Counted from the stretch's first letter, positions 8,619 through 18,682 are shown. The stretch: 64,000 nt of DNA from Daejeonella sp. (GCF_030695525.1 NZ_JAUYSS010000065.1:1-64000); one strand, 5' to 3'. The notes: a model not told the origin generated them from the letters alone. Program-made: numbers and translations.

Positions 8619-9260
8619 ATGGAAAGAATACTTTTATCCCACGACAAAAGAGGCTTTGACAAGGCTCTAAAATCAATTAATGCCGATCTTGCTATCTACA
8701 ATAACTTAGTCGAGGTCATTAATGAAAACACTGACAAATTTGCAGTTAGCAAAGAAAACATTCAAACGTTGCTGGCTGATCCTAAAGGATTCTTGTTTGA
8801 TTTGATAGTAGATAAATCTCACATGAGTTTTAACGGTCTTCCAATAAATAAGAAAAAGGCAATTGAGTTAATTGATTTCCCCAAAGAATTGAACATTATA
8901 ATATCTGAATTCCAATCCGCAAAAACAGAACTTTCAAAAGCTGGGCATGAAATAACCTCAGATATTACAATTGACAGGCTGTCTCTCGCAAATATAGAGT
9001 TGGTTGGCGATCGTTTTGTATTTACACCTAAATATGTAAGTGAAATTGAAGAAGAGTTTAGCTCCTATACTAGAAACGAAAATCAAAACGAAGCTTTTAA
9101 GCTCATGCAGCAATTTGATACCATAATCGATCGGCTTCTAAAGATTGGTATAATTAAACCGGGGCAAGATCTTGAGGAATTAAAATTGAGGGATTTAGGT
9201 TTTAATTTTTACGATAGAAAGAGAATTATTGACCTGAGCCGGATAAGGAGGGTACGATAA
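8619..9260 (+). CDS. Hypothetical phage protein
   Basis: 213 aa ORF; stop overlaps the next start (TAATG). Confidence 0.55.
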   Translation: MERILLSHDKRGFDKALKSINADLAIYNNLVEVINENTDKFAVSKENIQTLLADPKGFLFDLIVDKSHMSFNGLPINKKKAIELIDFPKELNIIISEFQSAKTELSKAGHEITSDITIDRLSLANIELVGDRFVFTPKYVSEIEEEFSSYTRNENQNEAFKLMQQFDTIIDRLLKIGIIKPGQDLEELKLRDLGFNFYDRKRIIDLSRIRRVR

Positions 9261-10219
9261 TGTTGACACTTAGTTCTTTGATAATATTTGATGATTTTGA
9301 CACCACTGGAAGTTTAAAATTGCCTTTCTGTAATAATATTGAGATTGAAAAAAGCAGAAAAACCCTGACTAATACCTGTAAAATAACTTTACCTCGTAAC
9401 ATGCTTGGATTACAGAACTATGATATAAACAAGCGATTTTTAAGACCTGGTTTAAAAGTTACCGTTTCTTTAGGTTATGATGGAGTGCTGGTTAAAGAGT
9501 TCACCGGATATATAGCAAAAGTAAGTTTCAAAATACCTGTAGAAATCATTTGTGAGGATGAAATGTGGCCCCTTAAACAGAATAGCTTCACAAGGGCTTT
9601 TCCCTCTGTCAGCCTTAAAGAACTTATTAAATATGTTTACACAGGTACAGCTAGGGTTAGTGATCTTACATTAGGCGGTTTTGTCATTAAGCAGCAAAGT
9701 ACAGCCCAAGTATTGGAAGCATTAAAGAAATTTGGTGTGCAGTGTTATTTTGATACTGATGGAGTGCTGGTGGCCGAATTTGCAGGATCAATATCAGGCA
9801 AACGTAAAGAAATACTTTACGACTTTAATACCAATGTCATAGATAACGATTTGGAATACAAGCGTAAGGAAGATATCAGAATTAAAGTTAAAGGTATCAG
9901 TAAACTTCCCGATGGTAAAAAGATTGAGGTATTTTTTGGAGAACAGGATGGAGATGAAAGGACACTTAACTTTGTAAACTTAGATAAAGCAGCTCTCTTT
10001 AAAATTGTTCAAAATGAGTTTGACAAACTTAAGCAGGATGGTTTAACAAATTCATTTACAACCTTTGGTATGCCTTATGCCGAGCCTGGTGATATAGCCA
10101 TTATAAATGATGATGTATATCCCGAAAGAAATGGATCGTATTTAATTGAGTCGGTCAAAACCCTCCATGGTGTAAATGGATTCCGGAGAGTAATCACTCC
10201 AGAAAGGAAGCTTGCTTAA
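9260..10219 (+). CDS. Phage tail hub / baseplate (late control D-like) protein
   Basis: 319 aa; 'LRPGLKVTVSLGYDGVLVKEFTGYIAKV...' and 'YAEPGDIAIINDDVYPERNGSYLIESVKTLHGVNGFRRVI' resemble tail-hub folds of contractile-tail phages. Confidence 0.55.
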   Translation: MLTLSSLIIFDDFDTTGSLKLPFCNNIEIEKSRKTLTNTCKITLPRNMLGLQNYDINKRFLRPGLKVTVSLGYDGVLVKEFTGYIAKVSFKIPVEIICEDEMWPLKQNSFTRAFPSVSLKELIKYVYTGTARVSDLTLGGFVIKQQSTAQVLEALKKFGVQCYFDTDGVLVAEFAGSISGKRKEILYDFNTNVIDNDLEYKRKEDIRIKVKGISKLPDGKKIEVFFGEQDGDERTLNFVNLDKAALFKIVQNEFDKLKQDGLTNSFTTFGMPYAEPGDIAIINDDVYPERNGSYLIESVKTLHGVNGFRRVITPERKLA

Positions 10220-10259
10220 ATCAGCTTTAAATGATTTTTAATCCTGTATTAAGTTAAAA

Positions 10260-10312
10260 CAAAAAAGGCCTTACGGGGCCCTTTTTGTTTGCTGTAAGTA
10301 CCAAGTTACAGC
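10260..10312 (+). terminator. Hairpin/T-run followed by a second hairpin between tail-hub and tape-measure genes
   Basis: AAAAAGGCC-TTACGG-GGCCCTTTTTG near 10261-10288, then GCTGTAA...TTACAGC (10291-10312). Confidence 0.55.
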
Positions 10313-10521
10313 CTCAATTAAAACAACAAACATGAATAATAATAGTTATTCTGGATAATGGATAATTAAACCCTAATAACATAAATGCAATATTGCAAAT
10401 TAGTAAGCTATAACACATCATTGCAGTTGCTTACTAAGTCCATATTTCGTTGTTGTATGAAATTTGTAGGATAGATTAAATACCAGCTATACTATTTTTG
10501 CTTAAACACCAACATTATTAT

Positions 10522-10725
10522 ATGCGAAATTCTGTATCAGGGTTAATAAAAGAACGAAATCAGAGAATCTATTCTAGATACTGCGATATGTATTTCACCA
10601 ATATGATGCGTGAAGAGGCTATATGGCCTGAATTAAAAAAGGAGTTTTGGCTTGAGGAAAACACAATTTATAGAATTGTATTGTCAATATCAAAAACCGC
10701 TACTAATGAACCGTCTCAAAATTAA
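10522..10725 (+). CDS. Hypothetical small protein
   Basis: Part of ORF 10498-10725, which starts TTG; first ATG near 10522; just upstream of the tape measure. Confidence 0.4.
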   Translation: MRNSVSGLIKERNQRIYSRYCDMYFTNMMREEAIWPELKKEFWLEENTIYRIVLSISKTATNEPSQN

Positions 10726-10730
10726 CTATT

Positions 10731-12311
10731 ATGGCTAAAGGACTTGATTATTTAATTAACCTGAAGGATGGTAACTTTTCAGGAGCAAAGAACGCAAAGA
10801 GTGAACTTCAGGGGCTTGACAATGCTGTTGACCGATCCGGTAAAGGAATGTCTGGGTTAGGAAGTATTGTGCGAAGTGTTGGGGGCTTAATAGCAGCTTC
10901 TTTTGCGGTATCAGAGGTGTTTGCTTTTGGCAACGCATCTGTAGCTGCTTACAAAGAAGTTGAAATGGCATCGGCGCAGGCGCAGGCTGGTATTGTAAGT
11001 ACCAATGGCGCAGCTGGAAGATCAATGGATCAATTAATTACAAAAGCAAATGATCTTGAAAATACTACGCTGTTTGGCGATGACCAGGTAATCAATGCTC
11101 AATCGCTCCTGCTTACGTTTACTAAAGTTAAAGGAGCTGTATTTGATCAGGCTATACCGGCTATTGCAGACATGGCGCAACGTTTAGCCGGTGATGGTCC
11201 CGCTGATTTAAAGGGAGCATCTATTCAAGTAGGTAAAGCACTGAATGATCCAATAAGGGGCATTACTGCATTAAGCAAGGCTGGTGTAAGCTTTTCTGAA
11301 AGCCAGAAGAAAACCATTGAAAGCATGGTTGCACACAACAATTTAGCAGGCGCACAGGCTTTAATCTTGGGAGAACTCAATACTGAATTTGGCGGATCTG
11401 CAAAAGCTGCAAGAGATGCAGCCGGTGGGAAAGCTGACTTAACAGTAGCTATTGGTAATCTTCAGGAGGGTTTCGGGGAATTGCTTACAGGAGGTCTCAA
11501 TCCTTTTTATTCAGGTATGACATCTCTTGTTGAATTGGCACAAAAAGGTGTGAACTGGATCGGAGCAAATAAGGATTTAGTTAAAACTTTGGGAATTGAG
11601 CTAGGTATAGCAGCTGGATCTTATATGGTTATATCAACAAGTTTAGGCATTTATACTGCATATCAAACCGCAGCAGCCGCAGCTACAGGAGGGTTAACAA
11701 TGGCTCAATGGGCATGGAATGCAGCTATGACGGCCAATCCATTGGGATTAGTTATTACAGGAGTTGGAGTTCTAATTGGTGGCTTAACTATCGCTTACAA
11801 GAGATCTGAAAATTTCAGAGCTGGCCTGAATGGTTTGATTGAAGTTGGGGGTGTGCTTGGTTCAGTGTTTATGGGAGTTGGTAAAACTATTCTTGGTGCA
11901 TTATCCTTTAATAAAGACCTATTTCTAGAAGGGGTACGAGACAGTGTCAAAGTAGCCCAGGAAATTGCTGGAGGAGGAATTGGTAAGGCATTTAATAAAG
12001 GCTTTGATGCCAGTATAGCAGAAACCAGGCTGAATGAAAAACAGTCGGCAATGGATAAACTGGCTTCTAATAAAAATACCGGATTACCTAAATCAGCAAC
12101 ATCATTAAGTGGAGGATCTGGTGAGAGTACAACCTTATCAACAAACCGGCAGGTGCGTAATGTAAATGTAACCATTGGTAAGCTGGTAGAAAGTTTAACA
12201 GTTTCAACTACAAACCTTCAGGGAACATCTGCAGGAGATATGAAACGGATGATCACTGAGATTTTAACTGGAGCCGTTCATGATAGTGAACTAGCCTTAA
12301 GTAGCAATTAG
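10731..12311 (+). CDS. Short phage tail tape-measure-like protein
   Basis: 526 aa Ala/Gly-rich, 'GGLIAASFAVSEVFAFGNASVAAYKEVEMASAQAQAGI...LENTTLFGDDQVINAQSLLLTF' typical of tape measures. Confidence 0.72.
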   Translation: MAKGLDYLINLKDGNFSGAKNAKSELQGLDNAVDRSGKGMSGLGSIVRSVGGLIAASFAVSEVFAFGNASVAAYKEVEMASAQAQAGIVSTNGAAGRSMDQLITKANDLENTTLFGDDQVINAQSLLLTFTKVKGAVFDQAIPAIADMAQRLAGDGPADLKGASIQVGKALNDPIRGITALSKAGVSFSESQKKTIESMVAHNNLAGAQALILGELNTEFGGSAKAARDAAGGKADLTVAIGNLQEGFGELLTGGLNPFYSGMTSLVELAQKGVNWIGANKDLVKTLGIELGIAAGSYMVISTSLGIYTAYQTAAAAATGGLTMAQWAWNAAMTANPLGLVITGVGVLIGGLTIAYKRSENFRAGLNGLIEVGGVLGSVFMGVGKTILGALSFNKDLFLEGVRDSVKVAQEIAGGGIGKAFNKGFDASIAETRLNEKQSAMDKLASNKNTGLPKSATSLSGGSGESTTLSTNRQVRNVNVTIGKLVESLTVSTTNLQGTSAGDMKRMITEILTGAVHDSELALSSN

Positions 12312-12316
12312 TTGAA

Positions 12317-12610
12317 ATGAATAATTTACTGATTGACCAAACAAATGTTGATGAATGGAAAGATAAGTATAGTTATGTGGTAAAAGTAAGAATAGAGTTA
12401 CTAGATCACAGTCAATCCATTGGTTATTATAAGGCTCCAGAAGATGAGATAATTAATAAATGTATAAATCTTGTAAAACAGCAAGACATAGGTGAAGCAA
12501 GGGTATTTTTAGCTCAAAATACTTGGCTTGGAGGTGATATTAATCAGCAAATAAAGGAAAATCATGCTATACCTGCTCAAGCTATACTTTGGACTTTTAC
12601 AGGTATTTAA
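12317..12610 (+). CDS. Hypothetical protein, last ORF of the Mu-like element
   Basis: 97 aa ORF co-directional, directly after the tape measure. Confidence 0.5.
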   Translation: MNNLLIDQTNVDEWKDKYSYVVKVRIELLDHSQSIGYYKAPEDEIINKCINLVKQQDIGEARVFLAQNTWLGGDINQQIKENHAIPAQAILWTFTGI

Positions 12611-12777
12611 ATACAAATTATAGGGCTTTTAACTTTATATAAAACAGTCATTCAGTATGTTCTTTTTGGTTAAAAAGTGAACTTTTCGTTTTAGCTCCTT
12701 CGCACTTTTCGTTTTTTCGTTTATATTCGGGTATGGCGTTTACCATTGCACTTTCAGGGGTGTATAAAAATATAAAC

Positions 12778-13070
12778 ACGCGCCACAGGCGCGCGTTCAA
12801 TGTCATTATTTAAGAAGAAAAGGGGGTCGTGGCCTCCGCCACGATGACAGTTCAATATTTAATAGTAGGGGAGATCCTGAATTCGTCAGGATCGGAGTGA
12901 GTACCGAAAAAAGGCCTTTTCGATGTATAAATCAGCTATTGATAAGACTCCAATTCCGGCCTTGAGCTGTATTCTCTCGACACACAAGGAGTTGTCATTC
13001 TCGCGAAAGCGAGAACCTCCTTTGTAATTAACGCGTAATTTATCCTTAAATAATGACATTGGGCGCGCGT
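12778..13070. repeat. Nested-hairpin REP/MITE-like intergenic element
   Basis: Outer inverted repeat GCGCGCGTTCAATGTCATTATTTAAG (12789-12814) / CTTAAATAATGACATTGGGCGCGCGT (13045-13070), with internal hairpins at 12827-12844, 12873-12893 and 12998-13015. Confidence 0.7.
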
Positions 13071-13199
13071 TAGCACCAATATCAGAACAGCACCGCTTAC
13101 ACCTGTAAGCAAACAGGAATATTAAAACAAATAAATCCTCCTTTGTACTTTAGATTGAAAACAATAGTTTTGAGACCTGTCAGATATTAAAGTTCTTCT

Positions 13200-14696
13200 G
13201 TGAATAATCTCCTTATCTCATTCCGTAACGTAAGCATACGCCAATACAATTCTCTTGTTTTTGAAGGATTGGATTTTGAACTTGAAAAAGGTCAAAACTG
13301 GGCGCTGGTCGGTAAAAGCGGATCAGGGAAGAGTACTCTTTTAGATTTCATAATGGGTAAGGCCGCTATGGCCTGGGGGGAAGCCAGCTATCCGTATTTT
13401 GACTGCTATATTGATAAGCATCACCAGGATGATCCCTTTTTTAACCGGTATAAACTGATGGCTCAGGTTTCTGCCCGGCATGAGTTCCGGAATCTTTCGA
13501 ATACCAGCGATTTCTATTATCAGCAGCGCTTTAATTCATGTGATTCTGAAGATGCGGATACAGTAGCAAATTATCTTTCAGCGATAAAAAATGTTCGACC
13601 AGGAGGTTTCTGGACTTTCAAAAGGGTTACCGAACGACTAAACCTCCTGCCCCTGCTGGATAAGCAGCTAATTAAACTATCCAATGGTGAGACCAAACGT
13701 CTGCTGATTGCTTCGGCATTGATCAGAAATCCTATTTTATTATTGCTCGATAATCCTTTAAATGGGCTTGATGTAGCAGCCCGTCAGGATTTCAATGAGC
13801 TTATCCGGGAAATTTCTGACTTGGGTATCAGCATTATCATGGCTACCACTCCTGCAGAAATACCTGAAGCGATAAGTCATATTGCAGTCCTTGATGATGG
13901 TAAAATGATCAGTAAAGGTTCTTCAGATCAGGTTAGTATTGAGAATTTATCATTAAGTACAACCGAAAAAATCAATCAGGATGAATTGAGGAAATTGCTT
14001 TCTTCTACACAATGGCCTTCATATCAAAGCATTATCGGGATGGAAAATGTTAGTATTAAGTATGGCGCTAAGCTGATTCTGGATCGGGTAAACTGGCAGA
14101 TGAAGCAGGGGGAGCGCTGGATGCTTATCGGACATAATGGTGCGGGGAAATCAACTTTATTAAGTCTGATCAATGGCGATAATCCGCAGGCCTTTGCCAA
14201 TAAAATTACGCTCTTTGATCAGCGGAAAGGGACTGGCGAAAGTATCTGGGAAATAAAAAAAAAGATTGGATATGTTTCGCCCGAATTGTTTCAATATTTC
14301 CCGACTGGAAATACCTGCCTTCAGGTCATTGAGTCGGGTTTTGATGATACACTGGGTCTGTTTCGTATTTCAAGTAAATCGAAAGCCGAAGCATCTTTAC
14401 GCTGGATGAAACTGCTCCGGATTGAAGAGTATGCCAATAGGATGTTTCGAAATGTTCCTGTTAGTGTTCAGCGTATCTGCATGCTGGCCAGGGCAATGGT
14501 CAAGAACCCTGTGCTGTTGATTCTCGATGAACCCTGCCTCGGACTCGATTTTGCGCAGCAGGAACAGTTTAAAAATCTTATTGACGAGATCTGCTCAATA
14601 AGTAATCTGAGTCTGATTTATGTTAGTCATTATGAACAGGAAATGCCTGAAAGCATTACCCATACGCTAAAACTAGAGCAAGGGAGAGTGGTTTAA
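13200..14696 (+). CDS. Tandem-domain ABC ATPase (ModF/PhrA-like)
   Basis: 498 aa, two ABC domains: 'GKSGSGKSTLL...KLSNGETKRLLIASAL' and 'GHNGAGKSTLLSLI...ILDEPCLGLD'. GTG start. Confidence 0.85.
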   Translation: MNNLLISFRNVSIRQYNSLVFEGLDFELEKGQNWALVGKSGSGKSTLLDFIMGKAAMAWGEASYPYFDCYIDKHHQDDPFFNRYKLMAQVSARHEFRNLSNTSDFYYQQRFNSCDSEDADTVANYLSAIKNVRPGGFWTFKRVTERLNLLPLLDKQLIKLSNGETKRLLIASALIRNPILLLLDNPLNGLDVAARQDFNELIREISDLGISIIMATTPAEIPEAISHIAVLDDGKMISKGSSDQVSIENLSLSTTEKINQDELRKLLSSTQWPSYQSIIGMENVSIKYGAKLILDRVNWQMKQGERWMLIGHNGAGKSTLLSLINGDNPQAFANKITLFDQRKGTGESIWEIKKKIGYVSPELFQYFPTGNTCLQVIESGFDDTLGLFRISSKSKAEASLRWMKLLRIEEYANRMFRNVPVSVQRICMLARAMVKNPVLLILDEPCLGLDFAQQEQFKNLIDEICSISNLSLIYVSHYEQEMPESITHTLKLEQGRVV

Positions 14697-14898
14697 TTTA
14701 AGAATACGAATTTACCTGGGCTTCAAGCAAGAAAATTCGTCAGTCACTTTAGTTTGTCTGCGAAGACGAAATCTACTTTCTAAACGCCTATGTGATTTTG
14801 CAAGTCGGGTAGCAGATAAATTATTGATTGCTTCTTTATTCTATCTAAAAAATTTCTAATTTGAATCCGATTTCACTCACCTGTATTTATAATTATAA

Positions 14899-16290
14899 AT
14901 GACCCCTGTTTCTACCTCACCTGTATTAGCAAGTGATGCTAATGCCGGCCCTGAAAAAAAGAATAACCTGTTCCTGGTAATTGTTGCCTCTTCTGTTGGT
15001 ACACTTATTGAATGGTATGACCTTTTGCTGGCCGTAATTATGGCCAATATTTTATCCATGCAGTTATTTCCGGCCGGTGGGAATAATTTCATTGAAACAT
15101 TGGGTATTGTTGCAACAACCTATCTCATCAGGCCATTTGGATCATTATTGTTCGGAAATTTTGGAGATAAGGTTGGACGTAAATACACTTTTCTGGTATC
15201 ATTGTTATTAATGGGAGGGGCTACTTTTTTAATTGGCTGTATTCCCACATTCGAACAGGCAGGCTGGGTTTCACCGATTTTATTTTTAATACTCAGGTTG
15301 CTGCAGGGTTTAGCAATCAGCGGTGAGTATTCCGGGGCTATAATTTATGTTGCAGAACATTCGCCTGACCATAAAAGAGGCTTCTATACCGGATTTATTC
15401 AAACAACATCCTCATTTGCATTGATTTTAGGTTTGGTGGTGGTCTTAACTACTAAAGGTTTGATGACAGAAGAGAGTTTCAACTCATTTGGATGGAGAAT
15501 TCCATTCCTTTTCAGTGCGATTTTGGTTATTGCGAGTTACTATATCCGCCGCCGCCTTCATGAAAGTCCGGTTTTTGCCCAGTTAAAAAGTGAAGGAAAA
15601 ACCAGTAAATCCCCTGTAAAAGAAACCTTCAAAACCAAAAAGAATATTGGCCTGATTCTGAGTGCAGTTTTTGGTGGTAATGCAGCCCAAAGTGCAATTA
15701 TGCAGGTCAATCAGATTATTACTCTGTTCTTTTTGCAGAGAACGGTGAAACTTCCTGATACAACAGCACTGTTAATCATGGCGGTAGGAATACTTCTGGC
15801 AAGTCCATTCTTCCAGATTTTCGGGGCACTTAGCGACCGTATTGGACGTAAGAAAGTGATGCTACCGGGAATGATTCTGGGACTTATTGTAATCCCGGTC
15901 ATGTTTTACTTTTTTCTGGAACTTGGGAATCCTCAGCGTTTAGATACCATCCAGTATATTGATACTCAAACTACTGTTATTTTTATTGGCTTAGTTTTTA
16001 TGTTAACTATTTCTGCTACACTGGTTTATGGGCCAATGGGTGCTTTCCTTATGGAAATGTTCCCTACCAGAATTCGATATACCAGTATGGGATTTGTTTA
16101 TAATGTTGGAAATGGCGCAATCGGTGGATCTACCCCTGTAATTACTGAACTGATCAAATCTTCTGTTGTGATTGGATTTGCTCTTTCCCCTTTTGTGGGG
16201 CTTGTATACCCCTTGGCATTGATTTTAATCGGAATTATTGTCAATATTTTCTATGTCCCAGAAACATATAAGAATAAACTGACAGATTAA
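14899..16290 (+). CDS. MFS transporter, metabolite:H+ symporter (MHS/ProP-like)
   Basis: 'LIEWYDLLLAVIMANILS...IRPFGSLLFGNFGDKVGRKYTFLVSLLLMGGATFLIGCIPTF' signature. Confidence 0.88.
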   Translation: MTPVSTSPVLASDANAGPEKKNNLFLVIVASSVGTLIEWYDLLLAVIMANILSMQLFPAGGNNFIETLGIVATTYLIRPFGSLLFGNFGDKVGRKYTFLVSLLLMGGATFLIGCIPTFEQAGWVSPILFLILRLLQGLAISGEYSGAIIYVAEHSPDHKRGFYTGFIQTTSSFALILGLVVVLTTKGLMTEESFNSFGWRIPFLFSAILVIASYYIRRRLHESPVFAQLKSEGKTSKSPVKETFKTKKNIGLILSAVFGGNAAQSAIMQVNQIITLFFLQRTVKLPDTTALLIMAVGILLASPFFQIFGALSDRIGRKKVMLPGMILGLIVIPVMFYFFLELGNPQRLDTIQYIDTQTTVIFIGLVFMLTISATLVYGPMGAFLMEMFPTRIRYTSMGFVYNVGNGAIGGSTPVITELIKSSVVIGFALSPFVGLVYPLALILIGIIVNIFYVPETYKNKLTD

Positions 16291-16312
16291 AATAATCACT
16301 TAATAGTATTTT

Positions 16313-18682
16313 ATGACAAATAAATTAAGCAGGCGAAAAGTATTAAGCAGTTTTGGCCTGACAGGTCTTGGATTGCTTGCATCCAATGTTCAGGCAGATA
16401 CGGGAATTCCCTTATCCCTGATTAAGGAAGGTGAGAGCATTCTGTTTTATTCAAGTTTAGCAGAGTTGAGGGAAAGCACTACTTTGAAGGAAGGCAGTAT
16501 TGTGCAAACAGGAGGTTATTATCAGATTGGTGATGGTGGTCAGGGAACCTATATGATCAGAGCATCTGCTTCAGAATTTGTTCCTGATGGTGGAGGAATT
16601 ATAAGTTTAAAAAAGAATCTGATCGCAGGCTTAATCAATGTCAGGGATGTAAACTATAAATTATTTGGGGCTGTTGGCGACCAGAAGAATGATGATGGAG
16701 TACAGATTAAGGCAGCGCATGAGTATGCAAATAAGCACCGTATTCCTGTTGTAAATCTGAGTGGAGAGTACTGGTTCAGAGAGACAACCGCAATTGTGAT
16801 TAAAACAAATGTGGATTGGGGACAAAGTATTTTTCATTTCGATGAAAAATTTAATGGTAAAGAACCCCGTTTTAAGGTCTTGAGCGAGGTTGCGCCTTAT
16901 CCAATCGAACTGTCTCAGGAAGCTAAAAATTCATTGATCAGCCAATTAAAGCCGGGAGCTCAGGTTATTCCTGAACTGGCTCCCTACAAAAATTGTTTGG
17001 TAATTGTGGCCGATTCGGGCGATATGATCGGACTGAGGAATCAAAGTACCGGTATCAGCAGAGGCTGGGCCAGAGAAGAACTTTTATATATTGAGGAGCA
17101 TGGGCGTATAGTAGGGGAGATGGCCTGGACATTTAAGAATTATACCAGCTTGATGGCATATCCTGCAAGTGATAATTACCTGACTATAAATGGGGGTACC
17201 TTTTATCTTTCGGGTGATAATGAAGGGAATTATGTAGAAAACGGAATCCGCATTGAACGTAGCAGAACCCTGGTATCGAATCAATGGGTTGGCCTGGAAC
17301 CGGGTAAGCAGGACATCGCTAAAATTCAGCGCAGTGGTTTCTATTCCCTCAGAATGGTTTATGATGTTGTGGTCGAAAATATCAGGCTTATCCCATGGGA
17401 AAAAGACAGGCCGGGTGTTCCGATGGTACCTCAAGGAACCTATGGAATATCAGGGAACCGCTGGATGAATGTAACTTTCCGGAATATTACCGCGGAGGGT
17501 AGTCCGATACATTGGGGTGTGTTTGGTACTAACCTGACTAAGAATTTCAGGATCGAGAACTGCATGCTTAACCGCGTAGATGTACATTTCCACTGTTGGA
17601 ACCTTTATATCAAAGGCAGTAAGGTGGGGCAGAGGGGTTTGACTTTAACAGGCGGAGGTGATCTGTTTGTAGAGAATACACTTGTGAATACCAATGCATT
17701 CATCTCATTCAGAGCCGATTATGGGGCTAAATGGGATGGAGATATTCGTATAAAAAATTGCAGACTCGTTCCCCGTACGGGTGCAACACAGGTTTCGGTT
17801 TTGCAGTTTGTTACTGCTGATTTTGATTTTAAATACCCGATTGGCTATGGACGTACTCTTAGTGTGCAGGATATGGTTGTTGATTTTACCGGACAGGAAC
17901 AAAGCAAGGCTGCATGCTGGCTGATGAAAACTTCAGAGTGGGTAAACAATGCCGATAAGGTAAAATTATTCTTTCCGCAGCAAATGGACATCAATAATGT
18001 CAGTATTCGTGGCAGGAAGCAGGGGCTCCGCTTATTCCAGTTGTATGATTGCTCAAAATATTATATGAATAAGGAGGGCTCTTATGACGGTGTCAGGATG
18101 GAAAGTAATTGTCGTATCCTGATCCGTAATGTGGATCTTGAGAAGTTAAATCCTGCCCCAATTAATGCTGTAAAGGATAATGTTCATTTCTATTTGAACG
18201 ATACCTCGGCGAATAAACGTCCGGATGCTTTATATCCTGATATCAGGTTTGAAGGCTGCAGGAATATGGAACTTTACGCCGGAGAAGGAACAGCAAATCT
18301 GAGATTTGAGAATTGCTCCATCAGCCGGTTCGCCAAAGATACTGCTCCTTTCAAAGGCCGTTTATCGTTTACAAATTCTGAATTCATCCCTGAGGTAGAG
18401 GGGGGGACAGAACGAATTTATGATCTTGATGCTGAGCTGGGTGTTAGTTTTAGTGACTGTACTGTTTATATGCCTGAAAAGTCCGGAATGAAAATGGCAG
18501 ACTCGTTAACTAAAATTGGCTTTCTTCAAATAAATAAGCAGGTACGTTTCAATCATTCCAATACCCGTTTAGGAAATGACATTATTCAGTATTGTAAATC
18601 AAATTCAATTAAACTTAATCCAAATTTCATTAGCATGCTGAAAAGTCATCATGAACTGGAATCAGATACTATCAAAAGCTAA
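16313..18682 (+). CDS. Tat-exported right-handed beta-helix (pectate-lyase-like fold) protein
   Basis: 'LSRRKVLSSFGLTGLGLL' Tat signal; repetitive beta-helix-like sequence with 'YKLFGAVGDQKNDDGVQIKAA'. Confidence 0.7.
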   Translation: MTNKLSRRKVLSSFGLTGLGLLASNVQADTGIPLSLIKEGESILFYSSLAELRESTTLKEGSIVQTGGYYQIGDGGQGTYMIRASASEFVPDGGGIISLKKNLIAGLINVRDVNYKLFGAVGDQKNDDGVQIKAAHEYANKHRIPVVNLSGEYWFRETTAIVIKTNVDWGQSIFHFDEKFNGKEPRFKVLSEVAPYPIELSQEAKNSLISQLKPGAQVIPELAPYKNCLVIVADSGDMIGLRNQSTGISRGWAREELLYIEEHGRIVGEMAWTFKNYTSLMAYPASDNYLTINGGTFYLSGDNEGNYVENGIRIERSRTLVSNQWVGLEPGKQDIAKIQRSGFYSLRMVYDVVVENIRLIPWEKDRPGVPMVPQGTYGISGNRWMNVTFRNITAEGSPIHWGVFGTNLTKNFRIENCMLNRVDVHFHCWNLYIKGSKVGQRGLTLTGGGDLFVENTLVNTNAFISFRADYGAKWDGDIRIKNCRLVPRTGATQVSVLQFVTADFDFKYPIGYGRTLSVQDMVVDFTGQEQSKAACWLMKTSEWVNNADKVKLFFPQQMDINNVSIRGRKQGLRLFQLYDCSKYYMNKEGSYDGVRMESNCRILIRNVDLEKLNPAPINAVKDNVHFYLNDTSANKRPDALYPDIRFEGCRNMELYAGEGTANLRFENCSISRFAKDTAPFKGRLSFTNSEFIPEVEGGTERIYDLDAELGVSFSDCTVYMPEKSGMKMADSLTKIGFLQINKQVRFNHSNTRLGNDIIQYCKSNSIKLNPNFISMLKSHHELESDTIKS

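Noticed and set aside
10756-11025. Minus-strand ORF in the tape-measure gene
   Set aside because: Antisense shadow ORF of a repetitive Ala/Gly-rich gene.
11795-12175. Minus-strand ORF in the tape-measure gene
   Set aside because: Antisense shadow ORF; no independent evidence.
12681-12715. ACTTTTCGTTTT direct repeats as additional BlaI operators
   Set aside because: They share ACTTTTCGT with the blaI operators but lack the palindromic TACGAA half, so a BlaI site is not supported.
2945-12760. Exact Mu-like element ends and 5-bp target duplication
   Set aside because: Tried pairing TG-starting left candidates (e.g. 3003, 3084) with CA-ending right candidates near 12640-12750. An AAAACGAAA-type motif occurs in both flanks in inverted sense, but no pair gave a matching target duplication, so the ends are left unresolved.
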